Below, piece after piece: positions 46,083-56,764 of a DNA stretch of 64,000 nt; position 1 is the first letter of the stretch; every line of letters begins with the position of its first letter. The position numbers and the translations under genes were made by a program. Where the stretch lies: positions 2,656,440 through 2,720,439 of the forward strand of contig NC_049979.1 of NCBI RefSeq assembly GCF_000003815.2. The letters run 5' to 3'. Under the pieces are notes generated by a model. That model saw nothing but the letters and a program-made list of their open reading frames with translations, was not told the DNA's origin and searched no databases. Origin of the DNA: Branchiostoma floridae (Eukaryota > Chordata > Leptocardii > Amphioxiformes > Branchiostomatidae).

Positions 46083-46713
46083 CTGCTGGGGTCTGCAGCA
46101 GATGTGCCCTCCCTGGGAAGGCACCAGGGGGTGGGGGGATGCCACCTGGGGGAGGGGGGATACCACCAGGGGGTGGGGGTGGTGGAGGAACACCTCCTGG
46201 GGGAGGGGGTGGTGGTGGAACCATGCCAGGAAGGGGAGGGGGTGGGGGTACCCCCATGCCAGGGGGTGGGGGCGGTGGAGGTGGGGCTCCCATGCCAGGG
46301 GGTGGGGGAGGTGGTGGTGGGGCTCCCATGCCTGGGGGAGGTGGTGGAGGGGGTGGGCATGCCATCCCTGGGGGTGGGGGAGGTGGAGGGGGTACAGATC
46401 CTGCTCCTGGAGGGGGTGGGGGTCGGGGTACAGCTCCCGACGGTGTGGAGGTCTGAAACGGCAGCCCTGACAGCTGCCCGGGGGGTGGGGGAGGGGGCGG
46501 TGCAGGGGCAGGGGTTCTGGCTACAGCCCCGGGGGGTGTGGGGAGAGGGGCAGGGGTGCCGTCTACGATGACTGCTGTCGGCACGGCGGCCCCGCCCGAC
46601 GACAGCTCCTTGATGATGCCGTCCTCGGAGGTGCAGGTGGCCTGGGACTTGGTGGCCGTGCACGAAACCTGCAGGACGGGCTTGTCGAAGGCTGCCTCCA
46701 CGCCCACATCCAC
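46083..46713 (-). CDS. FMN: Formin exon 6 (residues 789-998): FH1 proline-rich domain
   Basis: A single 631-base exon. The first ~60 residues (VDVGVEAAFDKPVLQVSC...) are a Cys/Ser/Thr/Val-rich linker. The rest is FH1: about a dozen runs of five to eight prolines separated by Gly, Ala and Met, including repeated PPPPPPPPGMGAP units. Such runs bind profilin-actin and feed the FH2 ring. Acceptor CTGTTGCAG|GTGGATG, donor GCAG|GTATGT; phase 0 in, phase 1 out. GC-rich repeated proline codons make this exon prone to expansion, and long overlapping open frames on both strands are by-products of that composition. An array carrying the acceptor and the first eight exon bases follows upstream. Confidence 0.93.
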
Positions 46714-47490
46714 CTGCAACAGGGAACAGGGAAGGTGTGTGAGTGCAGGTACAGGCGTGTGAGTGTAGGTACAGCACGCCTATATCCACCTGCAACAGGG
46801 AACAGGTAAGGTGCGTGAGTGTTGGTCCAGGTGTGTGAGTGTAGGTACAACAGGGAACAGGTAGGGTGTATGAGTGTACATGTACATCCACCTGCAACAA
46901 GGAACAGGTAGGGTGTATGAGTGTACAAGTACATCCACCTACAACAAGGAACAGGTAGGGTGTATGAGTGTACATGTACATCCACCTACAACAAGGAACA
47001 GGTAGGGTGTATGAGTGTACAAGTACATCCACCTACAACAAGGAACAGGTAGGGTGTATGAGTGTACATGTACATCCACCTACAACAAGGAACAGGTAGG
47101 GTGTATGAGTGTACAAGTACATCCACCTACAACAAGGAACAGGTAGGGTGTATGAGTGTACATGTACATCCACCTGCAACAAGGAACAGGTAGGGTGTAT
47201 GAGTGTACAAGTACATTCACCTGCAACAGGGAACAGGTAGGGTGTATGAGTGTACAAGTAGTGTACATCCACCTACAACAAGGAACAGGTAGGGTGTATG
47301 AGTGTACCTGTACATCCACCTACAACAGGGAACAGGTAGGGTGTATGAGTGTACATGTACATCCACCTGCAACAAGGAACAGGTAGGGTGTATGAGTGTA
47401 CAAGTACATCCACCTGCAACAAGGAACAGGTAGGGTGTATGAGTGTACATGTACATCCACCTGCAACAAGGAACAGGTAGGGTATATGTC
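46714..47490 (-). repeat. 47-bp minisatellite containing the exon 6 acceptor, about 15 copies
   Basis: Unit (minus strand) CACTCATACACCCTACCTGT then TCCTTGTTGCAG|GTGGATGT. It includes the branch/pyrimidine tract, AG and eight exon bases. Spacing is 47 through most of 46885-47470, irregular near the exon (46735-46870). Confidence 0.93.
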
Positions 47491-47549
47491 AGGAATAAGA
47501 CTGGCCATGGCCATGTACTTATGCACACTGCATCAACGAATGATGGCGA

Positions 47550-47640
47550 TGATTTGCCAACTGGATTTCCAAAATCATATTCAGTTGCTTGAGTAACTGC
47601 TATTTGGCAAGTCTTATTACCTGGAAGTCCAACCTTCATT
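47550..47640 (-). repeat. SINE-like repeat fragment
   Basis: ATTCAGTTGCTTGAGTAACT and GGAAGTCCAACCTTCATTGA, complement of the GAAGGTTAGACATCCAGG family seen at 10640 and 39860. Confidence 0.5.
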
Positions 47641-48120
47641 GACGATGATGATGATGATCAACGATAAAAAAAAGAACTGATATTGCCACAGATACCCTGA
47701 ACCTTCATTGTACATTCATGCCAAGTGGGTGAATGCACCAAGAACTATTTTTGGCCTTCACATATGACTATTGATTGGAGATATAACATATGTTGAATTT
47801 ACAAATGTCAATCTGAAAAGAGATTTTGAAATTCCACATGTATGCAGTTTTTGTGCCAAGATTTAAAACACATCATATAAAGCTGGGACATAAAACTATA
47901 ATCCTGCAACAACAACATGTGAACATTGGGCTGTATGGAGGGGGGAGACTAAAGGAGGAAAAATCATGATGTTAAATAGAAATAAATGTCATTACTATTG
48001 CAGGGCTTCCTTGGAAATCAGTTGTTGACAACTGAAGGTACCACCTTACAAGATTGACAAATAAAATAAATATGCTATGGTCGACAAAACAAACTGTGAC
48101 TTAATAGAGTGCCGAGAGAA
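47641..48120. other. Intron 5 sequence, nothing recognised
   Basis: (GAT)n-like start at 47641, otherwise unremarkable. Confidence 0.4.
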
Positions 48121-48134
48121 AGAAGAAATCTAAG

Positions 48135-48501
48135 TGGAAAACTATCCTCTGATGGCAGCAGTTTCTGCAGGTCCTGGATCTGGTTGATCAGGTTGTTGTT
48201 AAATAGAACTAAATGTCATCACTATGACTGACAAAACAAACTGTGACTACAGGGTGCAGTGGGAAAGAAGAAAGAAAAACTATCTCCACCTTCTTCCCCT
48301 CTGATGGTAGCAGCTTCTTGAGGTCCTGGATCTGGTCGATCAGGTTGTTGTTAAATAGAACTAAGTGTCATTACTATGGCTGAACAAAACAAACTGTGAT
48401 TACAGAGGGAAGAAAGAAAGACTGTCCCCACTTTCTTCCCCTCTGATGGCAGCAGCTTCTTGAGGTCCTGGATCTGGTCGATCAGGTTGTTGTTAAATAG
48501 A
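48135..48501 (-). repeat. Three copies of the exon 5 3' end with donor
   Basis: Copies at 48135-48208, 48280-48362 and 48421-48501 keep the sequence for DQIQDLKKLLPS, about 57 exon bases, and ~80 bases of intron. The second and third keep a GT donor; the first has lost it. All diverge from exon 5 at the same point (GATCAGGTTG then TTGTTAAAT). Confidence 0.92.
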
Positions 48502-48579
48502 ACTAACTGTTATCACTATAACTGACAAGACAAACCATGACTACAGAAAGCAGACGGAAGAAAGAAAAACTGTCCCCAC

Positions 48580-48714
48580 CTTCTTCCCCCCTGATGGCAG
48601 CAGCTTCTTGAGGTCCTGGATCTGGTCGATGAGGTTGGCCACCTCAGCCTCCAGCTTGGTCACCTTCACCGCATTCTCTCCCCTCAGCTGGAACACTGCC
48701 AGCTCATGCTTTTG
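48580..48714 (-). CDS. FMN: Formin exon 5 (residues 744-788), coiled coil
   Basis: Encodes 45 residues beginning QKHELAVFQLRGENAVKV and ending DLKKLLPSGGKK, with clear heptad spacing (V..L...V..L..EV..L...I..L..LL). Acceptor TTCCCAG|CAAAAG, donor GAAG|GTGGGG, phase 0 at both ends. The last ~57 bases and the donor recur three times downstream in the intron. In FMN-class proteins a coiled coil sits immediately before FH1, as here. Confidence 0.87.
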
Positions 48715-49692
48715 CTGGGAAAGGAAATAAAGCAAGCATGCATGTTAAAGGCAACCTAGGCAATATTAGAGTGTTAAAAGTGGAAATATTCTGGATGAGG
48801 CAATCTGTATAAAATTGATATCTACTTCACTACATGCATATTCCTACATTTAAATTGTTATTTCATTCTTTGAGTGGTTAAAAACGGTGCAGAAACAAGC
48901 CGCACGACAATTCCTTAAATATTGGAACAAACAAAATAAGGCCTTGACCCTGTCAGTAACTGTTTTCTGGCGTTCTAAAACACAGTGGCATCAGCTTTTT
49001 CCTCCTTAAATGTCGGTACGAAATGGAATAGACTTGTTTTATCTTATTGTGTAGAAAAGTGCCAAAAAATTGACTTTGCAAATTGAAGCTCTATCAGTCG
49101 TGAGTCAGGTTAATATCGCTTAGGTTCCCTTTAATGTGCATGGTTCGGTGGTTAGCAACTTCTCTACTGGACTGGGACCTGTTTATCTAATAGATCTATC
49201 CTACATGGTTGTCCATCAAAACTGCCATTCAGCCAATATGAGTGTGGATGGACCTCAGTCAACTTTGTATGTATCTACGTTTTTTATGTAAAGTTGTGAT
49301 GTAGCAGTGAATAGAAGATACTACTTTTTCTAATAAGGTCTAAAGATATGTGATTTCAATGTTCAAATTTAACTACTAAAACAAGTGTCACCACAGGTTT
49401 ATACTAAAAAGTGTCCTTTTGGTGAAGTTTTTACTTCTTTAAAAGGAGTCATCCCCACATTTCATATACATATTTAAAAAAATCTGTATGCCTGCCACCT
49501 CTTTCTAAATGAACATAATACAAACAAAAGCAAAAAACAAAAAAAGCTATTTTGTGTTATCAAATCTGTAACACCACACAACTATTGCTATACCAACAAT
49601 TAAATCTGTTAAATGTTATACCACACAACTACTGCTATATCAGCAATTAAATTCTATACCAAACAACTACTAAGGAACGGTTACTGACTCAC
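48715..49692. other. Intron 4, nothing recognised
   Basis: AT-rich intron without repeats or exon signals. Confidence 0.5.
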
Positions 49693-49754
49693 ATGAAGCT
49701 GTTCTATGTAGTCTTTGTTCTCCCTCTTCAATGTCATGATTGCATACTGATGCT
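49693..49754 (-). CDS. FMN: Formin exon 4 (residues 723-743), coiled-coil start
   Basis: A 62-base exon encoding (E)HQYAIMTLKRENKDYIEQLH. Acceptor TTCCAG|AGCATC and donor CTTCAT|GTGAGT; phase 1 in, phase 0 out. The I/L/I/L spacing and charged residues suggest the first heptads of the coiled coil that precedes FH1 in FMN-class formins. Confidence 0.83.
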
Positions 49755-51135
49755 CTGGAACATGAAAAACAAAAACAGAGAGTCAATCATTAGTCACTGC
49801 ATTCTGCATCTATAGTTAAAGAGTCAATAGTCTTTTGTAAACAGCAACTAAAGAGCTACACTTTTTCTGGGACTTTTCTAGAGGCTACATGTACAAGAAT
49901 CAATGGCCACAGTTCCTATCATCAGACATACAGATTGAAGCACTCACAGCATTTAGACATTTACTTTTAGACATTTGCGTAAAATATTAGACAAGATTGA
50001 CTCCAAGTCAAACATTTCTTGCAATAGAATCGTAACTTGATTTGCACAAGCATTCAAAAGTCCAATCCCTATTACACTGCTTCTGCAAAATTATTCAATT
50101 CCTGAAATACGGCATGATGTAACCAAATATTTCAATGGGGAAAGGTCCCAACTATTCTGCTGAGAAGCAAACAGAGCAGCAAACCGGAGCTAGACGAGGA
50201 TGGGCACCACTAGAAGTTCTGATTCCCAACAGGTTTTCCTCAGGGACAGGTGTTGATCATCAACCCCTTGTTGTTTCCACTCCAAACCTACTTTCCCTGC
50301 CTGAAAAATCTTGCACTCTTCTGAGATCTAAGGCTTAACAGGAAACTTTCATACTGTACAGAGTGGCTTAGCTTCTGTATCATAGTATCATAGAATTTAA
50401 TTGAATATTATCACTCAAATTTCTGAACTGTTTATGATTACAATGAACAGGGTGACCGAATAATGTAGACATTAATTTGGACCAAAGTATGGAAACACCT
50501 GTTCCTCCTGTTAGTAACAGGTCACAGCTCACTCACTGAATGACATAAACCACCTGTTAGTAGAAACCATTATGGGAAACGCCGAACATGATCCATGCCA
50601 TAAAATTGCTTTATCAAACTTATTATATACTTCCATCCTTCACAGCAAAAGGGAAGCAAATTGATTTTATGGTACATTCTTAACATTTTTGTACTTCGTT
50701 TCTTTGATCACTTTAGATTTAGATTGATACTGTATCACATGGGGTTCCACAGGGAACCTACATCTATAACAGTGGGGTTCAAGCACTGCCAAGCGACCAT
50801 GCCAAACGGACTTAGGCCTTTTGGCAAAATAGGTAGCGTGCTGAGTTTGTGATCTGGCGGCCTGGGTTTGGCAGGTTTGCATCCCGGGAGTTAGGATATT
50901 GTTTCTTTCTGTTTCTACATCTTTCTTACACATCATTCACTGGCGAAAATTTGAACAGATTTCTAGAGTCTCTCAGTAAGTGTTCAACGCTTTTAAAGTC
51001 TTCCAATAATCTTTCAGTCATCTCAGTGATTCTTGGAAATCTCAGTCCTGTTAAAATAAGGCAGTAGAGGCAGAGGGTTGTTATCCATTGTGTCTGGGCT
51101 ACAGCATTGGAAGGCACAATTCACGCACAGCCATA
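49755..51135. other. Intron 3 sequence, nothing recognised
   Basis: No exon or known repeat identified. Confidence 0.4.
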
Positions 51136-51139
51136 GGAC

Positions 51140-51415
51140 TCTACGTTTTATACCACTTACACTGGGGGCTCCTACTCTTTCGATGAAGTGTACTGGGTTC
51201 TTCAAAGAGCTGGAGATGCAGTTCTCCTCAAACAGGGAACTTCCATTTAACATCCTCTCCAGGGACAGCTCTACCTAATGCTAAGAATTCATTTTCACCT
51301 GAGTGAGGTGTGGTAAATGCCTTTCCCAAGGGCACAACACCACGGATTTGAACCCAGGGCTTCTGGGTTATGAATGTGGGCCATACACTCTGCCATTACG
51401 CCACTCGGCCCCTCA
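51140..51415 (-). repeat. tRNA-derived SINE copy (minus)
   Basis: TAACATCCTCTCCAGGGACA, TTCATTTTCACCTGAGTGAG, CCTTTCCCAAGGGCACAACA and CTGCCATTACGCCACTCGGC, in family order, ending just outside exon 3. Confidence 0.65.
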
Positions 51416-51438
51416 GGCCTTTAGAATGTTATATTTAC

Positions 51439-51586
51439 CTGCTTCCGTGTACCTGAGACCATCCTTGCTCTCGGGTTTGGGCGGCGGCCAGACGGGCGTG
51501 ATGCGTCCTGGCGCGGCGCCTGGTGAGTTCAGGCCGTTGGTGCTCTGTAGCGCCGCATGGTGGTACCAGCAGTAGGTCGTCTCAGG
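51439..51586 (-). CDS. FMN: Formin exon 3 (residues 674-722)
   Basis: Starts PETTYCWYHHAALQST and ends with a proline-containing linker (GRITPVWPPPKPESKDGL, then RYTEA). Acceptor CTGCACAG|CCTGAGACG, donor GCAG|GTAAAT; it starts in phase 0 and leaves one base, which joins AG of exon 4 to give Glu. Two incomplete copies of this exon with intact acceptors lie just upstream in the intron. Part of the linker between the N-terminal region and the coiled coil. Confidence 0.85.
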
Positions 51587-52200
51587 CTGTGCAGGGTGAG
51601 AGGAGAGAAAAAAATAATAAAAATTTCACGGGTATGTAGTGGCAAGTGTGCAGATGTTGACACACTGGTAGCACCAAATCCGTACGTGTTTTTGGCACCT
51701 TTACACAGATTAGCCGTGAGGCACGGTGGGCGTCACTCCACCGTCATGGGGCCAGGGGCATGGCGAGTAGGGAACTAGGGACCTACTGATTCTGATTCGA
51801 TGCTCTAGCCGTTGCGCCACACAGACAGCCTGGAGTGTGAAAGGAGAGAAAAATCAATCAAAATCGGCCCCTGCAGTTTTAAAAAAACTGCTAGGTGGCC
51901 CAAACTGGCACCGGGGCAGTTCAGGCCTTGGTGCTCTGCAGCGCCGCATGGTGGTACCAGCAGTAAGTCGTCTCAGGCTGCGCAGGGGAGAGGACAGAGG
52001 GATTAATCAAAATCAGCCCCCTGCAGTTTTAAAAAAGCTGCTAGGTGGCCCAAACTGGTGCCGGAGGAGTTCAGGCCGTTGGTGCTCTGTAGCGCCGCAT
52101 GGTGGTACCAGCAGTAGGTCGTCTCAGGCTGCGGAGAGTGAGAGGACAGAAAAATTAATCAAAATCGGCCCCTGCAGTTTTAAAAAAGCTGCTAGGTGTC
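51587..52200 (-). repeat. Two partial copies of exon 3 with acceptors
   Basis: Copy A about 51905-51986 and copy B about 52065-52130 encode ETTYCWYHHAALQST like the real exon and keep AG acceptors (CCTGCGCAG, CTCCGCAG). Copy A hits a stop two codons later (a one-base loss: STKA-stop); copy B runs NGLNSSGTSLGHL before a stop. Neither has the exon 3 donor. The intervening ATTAATCAAAATCGGCCCCT blocks repeat three times. Confidence 0.9.
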
Positions 52201-53870
52201 ACCAAACTTGCTGCAATTGATATCAAGAACGGCAGTTCTACTGCAATTCCTTAGAAATAATCAAACTTGACCTTCATTTTCTCGAACCCAACACTAACTA
52301 ACAAATATCATCAGGATACATGATTCAAACTTGCAACCTTTCGTTCAGGTCCAGGGGAACTAGATGTATGTTAAATGTATGCTACTACAAACTACTGGAT
52401 GGAAAAATTATGATAATCATTTCTCCTTCACAACCACACAAAATATGGCACTGACTCTACTGTCCTGCCACCTTCTACAGTTACAGGACCTTCCTTTCAT
52501 GCATAAGACAGTCCAACATGTTATCATTGCCAAGAATTCTAGAAAAAGGACAAGGAAAAGGTTTACACTCACAGTCAGTCAGCGATTTTAAACCTGCCTT
52601 CTTACTTACAACATACAGGTACTGTACCTCTGACTACCGCATACCTATATAAAACTAAGTGTATGAAAATTACGTACTACGTAACAGAGTAGGACTAAAT
52701 CTTCTCTCTCTAAAAGACAACTAGCGGGCTTGGTATTTCCTCTGGACACAATATTCCCCTCCTGCCAATTCTCACACAACAGGCAGACAGACTGTGCCCC
52801 CTTGACACCCACCCATAATTCTCCCAATCCTGAAGACTAGTCGGGACAAACTAAACACAACCCCTGACTTGTCTTGAAGTAATTACAAGCTAAGATTGTG
52901 TCTCCTGCCCCCTTTTTCTCCATCTGTGAGGAAGCCTGCCAGATAACGCCAGCGTGCGAGGTGGATCAAGTTAGGACGAGGGGGAAAACCAAACACGGTG
53001 GGTCTGCGCTCGCTGACCCGGTTGCCAACCAACCAGAACTTAAACATTCTGGCACACCCACTCCTGCGAACACATTTGGTCCACATGTGTGTTCAGAAAG
53101 TCATCCAAGTGCTTTGTGGGCTTGACATTGGAGGGTAGTGACTCTGTGCAAGATTTACATGGGCTTAGCCAATAGTTTAGAGATGGCAAAGTGTCCGCTT
53201 GGTAATACTGTATCCATAGCAAATCCACCTACGGACCCGAAGGAAAGTGTAAGAAGTGAGAATGATGCTGTGCAGCTGTTGCAGTCTCACAACACAGGGT
53301 AAACAGTAACAGTTGACTGGAGGGTTGCTACTGTAGGGACTGTAGGTGCCAGTTTGATGATAAGGTGACCTGAAAGCTGGGGCTCTTAATCCAAGATGTT
53401 GTCACTCATTCTGCACACTACAGGTAAGGGCTGTAGCACTTGTAGCAATTAATGTTTAGGATAAGACGTTTTGGACCATTGTTCCCTAGCTGTACTTGTC
53501 AAACAGGGAAGGGGAATTTCTTGGTAAGTTGAACCTGTATTTACTGATACAGTAAAACCTGGCCCACTTGCCACCTGGCGCAACGAACCACCTCCAGTCA
53601 TGTTAGCCACAGTTCCAACCAATTCTACATAGTAAGACCCTCTTGTCTTGGGGAAATAGACCCTCTGCTTTAGTGAGGATCAGTGACGGGCCGATACCGA
53701 CTGCCAAGCACCTTTGACCCTTTGCTGACTGGGTCATTTCAACTTGATATGGGTAAGAGGACTGATAGAAAGCTTGTTGGTAAGCCCTTTATCTTATGTA
53801 CGGATATATGGTTCTTAAAATCGTAACATAATGTTGACTACCGTCACAGATGAACTTACATTCAAGCCAA
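52200..53870. other. Intron 2 sequence, largely unrecognised
   Basis: 52870-53120 is GC-richer and non-repetitive; no exon fits the phases. CAGTAAAACCTGGCCCACTT at 53553 resembles the repeats at 31005. Confidence 0.35.
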
Positions 53871-53872
53871 AC

Positions 53873-54235
53873 CAGGGCTCTAGCCAGCTCAAAATTTTTT
53901 TCCGTCAGCCAATTTCAACCGTCGTGAAAACCGCGAAAATTCATTTTCCCTATGACACTGCAAAGTAGCAAATGTTGCCATTGAGACCTTAAAAAATAGG
54001 TTTTAATGAGATTATCGTATGCGAAAGGGCGCCGACACACATTGTCAACTATCATAACAATAGAAAAACAAACAGTGTGTGGCTTTTACGGCCGTGCACA
54101 GCGTCCCCAAGCCGCCTGTAGCTTCCACCAAGGATTTTTGTCCGTCAATCTTGACGGATTGGTTTTAAAAAATTTCCGTCAGACGAAGCAAATTTCCGGC
54201 AATTGACGGAAAAACGGACGCTGGCTAGAGCCCTG
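53873..54235. mobile_element. hAT-like MITE with perfect 8-bp duplication AGCCAAAC
   Basis: Starts CAGGGCTCTAGCCAG and ends CTGGCTAGAGCCCTG. AGCCAAAC stands directly on both sides. Related by its ends to the element at 22764. Confidence 0.88.
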
Positions 54236-54306
54236 AGCCAAACCAATTATAAATGCATAGGATGGACACCAGGCTATCTGTAGCCCATCTCTCAGGTCTG
54301 ACTTAC

Positions 54307-54461
54307 GTTGAACTCCAGCTGAGCAGAGGTCTGGTCCAGCGGCTGGAGGATGCCCACAGCCAGCAGCCTGTTGCAGAACTGCAGGGCCAGGTCCAGCTCC
54401 GCAGCATCAGGACCAAACTCCTCATGGTCGGCAGGCATCAGCCACTCCACCAGCATCTTAC
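54307..54461 (-). CDS. FMN: Formin exon 2 (residues 622-673)
   Basis: Reads GKMLVEWLMPADHEEFG, then a Leu-rich helical segment (ALQFCNRLLAVGILQPLDQ) and ends ...AQLEFN. Acceptor ATGTAG|GTAAGATG, donor AAC|GTAAGT, phases 1 and 0, both matching the neighbouring exons. It precedes the coiled-coil and FH1 region; I cannot assign a named domain, though the pattern resembles a small helical repeat or GBD-like fold. The first ~27 bases and the acceptor are copied eleven more times in the tandem array immediately upstream. Confidence 0.87.
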
Positions 54462-54948
54462 CTACATGTGTACAACAGGCATCAGCCACTCCACCAGCAT
54501 CTTACCTACATGTGTACAACAGGCATCAGCCACTCCACCAGCATCTTACCTACATGTGTACAACAGGCATCAGCCACTCCACCAGCATCTTACCTACATG
54601 TGTACAACAGGCATCAGCCACTCCACCAGCATCTTACCTACATGTGTACAACAGGCATCAGCCACTCCACCAGCATCTTACCTACATGTGTACAACAGGC
54701 ATCAGCCACTCCACCAGCATCTTACCTACATGTGTACAACAGGCATCAGCCACTCCACCAGCATCTTACCTACATGTGTACAACAGGCATCAGCCACTCC
54801 ACCAGCATCTTACCTACATGTATACAACAGGCATCAGCCACTCCACCAGCATCTTACCTACATGTGTACAACAGGCATCAGCCACTCCACCAGCATCTTA
54901 CCTACATGTGTACAACAGGCATCAGCCACTCCACCAGCATCTTACCTA
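54434..54948 (-). repeat. 44-bp minisatellite containing the exon 2 acceptor, 12 copies
   Basis: GGCATCAGCCACTCCACCAG then CATCTTACCTACATGTGTAC, exact 44-base spacing from 54434 to 54918. Each copy has TGTAG|GTAAGATGCTGG plus exon bases through GTGGAGTGGCTGATGCC. The first copy is exon 2 itself. Almost no divergence between copies (one G/A change near 54820). Confidence 0.95.
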
Positions 54949-54949
54949 C

Positions 54950-55395
54950 ACAACACAGGTTTGGGCTCGTATAATTTAGGATAAGGACTAGAAGAAAATA
55001 TTGTGTTTGGACCAAAGTCTAAAAAAAAATTGAATAAAAAAGATAATTCCTATCATCCAATACTAATTTTTTCAGGACTGAAACAGGAAACATTTTTTTG
55101 TAGGCCTCAGTACATCACCAATATGTTTGTCATAATTGAGTAGAGTAGAGACTCTGAGTAGAGTAGAGTTCTTCGGTTAGGCAGGAGTTGGCTGAAAGTA
55201 TTTTACTTTGTGGAGGAAGTTTGACATTTAACACTTCTTTGTCTTTTTTGGGTGACCTCTCTTTCTCCAGCTGAGCCCACACAAGTCGAGTCCACTGTCT
55301 GTTGATGATGTCATGAACCACAGCGACCTTAGAGGCAACACAGTCATGACAGCAGCATTGGAGTAGCAGGAAAACAGAAGTTGACTTCACAATGT
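54950..55395. other. Intron 1 sequence, nothing recognised
   Basis: AT-rich; no exon signal. Confidence 0.4.
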
Positions 55396-55396
55396 G

Positions 55397-55517
55397 CAAA
55401 AGTTAGGTGTGACGGGTCGTTCGGTGTAATATAACCAGCTGCTGCCGCGCCGCGTGCCTGCGAAACTGGTGTGTTACGCCGAACGGCAGTTATACCGGCT
55501 ATAAAGATATAGATACA
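55397..55517 (+). mobile_element. CR1-like LINE 3' tail (plus)
   Basis: AAAAGTTAGGTGTGACGGGT then the tail with AACCAGCTGCTGCCGCGCCG and TGTGTTACGCCGAACGGCAG, identical in order to the tail at 56460-56570 but opposite in direction. Confidence 0.7.
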
Positions 55518-56435
55518 ATGTGGTGTACATGTATTTTACAGGCCATTTTTTGTCTTTCCCTAAAGCTCCCCATTCTTAGAGATGGGTTTGACTTAATGTT
55601 GTACAGACTACTGTGATAACTGAACTCATTGTACAGATCAGCACGCATAACAAATAGGCATTGCATGTCAACTCAAGTAGAACTGATTTGTAACATCTAC
55701 TGTGGCATTACAAACCAAGCTGCAAATGATAAGTACATAAATACCAATTTGCTACAAAATTGACATTTCAACCTAAAATATCAGAATTCATTATCTCAAA
55801 CTTTCATGTGTTTTAAAGTTAAGTACTTGATATGATATCATGGATAAGGTAACCTATCCTAGTTGCTATTGTTACTGGCAAATGAGGCCATATGTTTTCC
55901 CCCTAGGCCATTACTTAGAGGTTACAATGGGTGGAGTGTAAACCGGTTGAGTTCATACCTGACGTGAATCCAAATACTGAAATAGTGACAGACAAGACAA
56001 TGTATATATATATATATATTTGTCTGTTGATATTTTACTATGAATATGATAGTTTTCTTAAAAAGACAACTTTATTTTTCTGCTATACAAATGTTTTGAT
56101 AGTCTTCCTCAGTGTGAAATAACATTTGCACCAAAAGTGCAGAGTGACCTTGTCTTATTAGTGTGAAGTAAATTTGACCCAATTGTTCTGACAAGAATGC
56201 ATTCTTGACCGCTTTGTCATTACAACAAATGTTATTGCACAATGAGGATGACAGTAGCTAAGACTGTCAAAACATTTGTTTAGCAGAAAAATAAGGTTAT
56301 GTACAGTAAGAAATTATGTCTGATTAATAAGCCGTATGAAACTATTCATGACAATAGGCTATTAGTATTACTTTTGTATACTATTAGTGGTCTTGTACAT
56401 CATGCGTAGATCTACAAGAGATAAGAAAGTTCAAC
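55518..56435. other. Intron 1 sequence, nothing recognised
   Basis: AT-rich, with a short (TA)n at 56006-56020. Confidence 0.4.
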
Positions 56436-56440
56436 ACTTC

Positions 56441-56757
56441 TGTATCTGTATCTGTATCTGTATGTATCTGTATCTGTATCTATATAGCCGGTATAACCGC
56501 CGTTCGGCGTAACACACCAGCTTTGCAGGCACGCGGCGCGGCAGCAGCTGGTTATATTACACCGAACGACTCGTTACCCCTAACTTTTGCACATCTATCT
56601 GCAAGCGTTCTTTAAAACTACCGAGAGAAGATGCCCCTACTGTACCTGGTGATAACAAGTTCCACTCTACGATAGTTCTGGGAAAGTACGAATTTTTGAA
56701 CACATCAATCCTAGGTTGGTAACTCTGGTATTTGAAGGCATGAGTGGTATTTGAAGG
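56441..56757 (-). mobile_element. CR1-like LINE 3' end abutting the exon 1 donor
   Basis: The minus strand reads YQPRIDVFKNSYFPRTIVEW then NLLSPGTVGASSLGSFKERL and stops after VTSRSV, followed by the family tail and a (TGTATC)n tract at 56441-56484. 5'-truncated; its upstream boundary is within about ten bases of the formin exon 1 splice donor. Confidence 0.8.
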
Positions 56758-56764
56758 CACTTAC

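Noticed and set aside
46051-46571. Long plus-strand Gly/Trp/Val-rich frames opposite FH1
   Set aside because: They are antisense by-products of repeated proline codons; the minus frame has splice sites, phase agreement and family similarity.
54253-54984. 243-, 209- and 168-codon plus-strand frames
   Set aside because: Antisense reading of the 44-bp exon 2 array.
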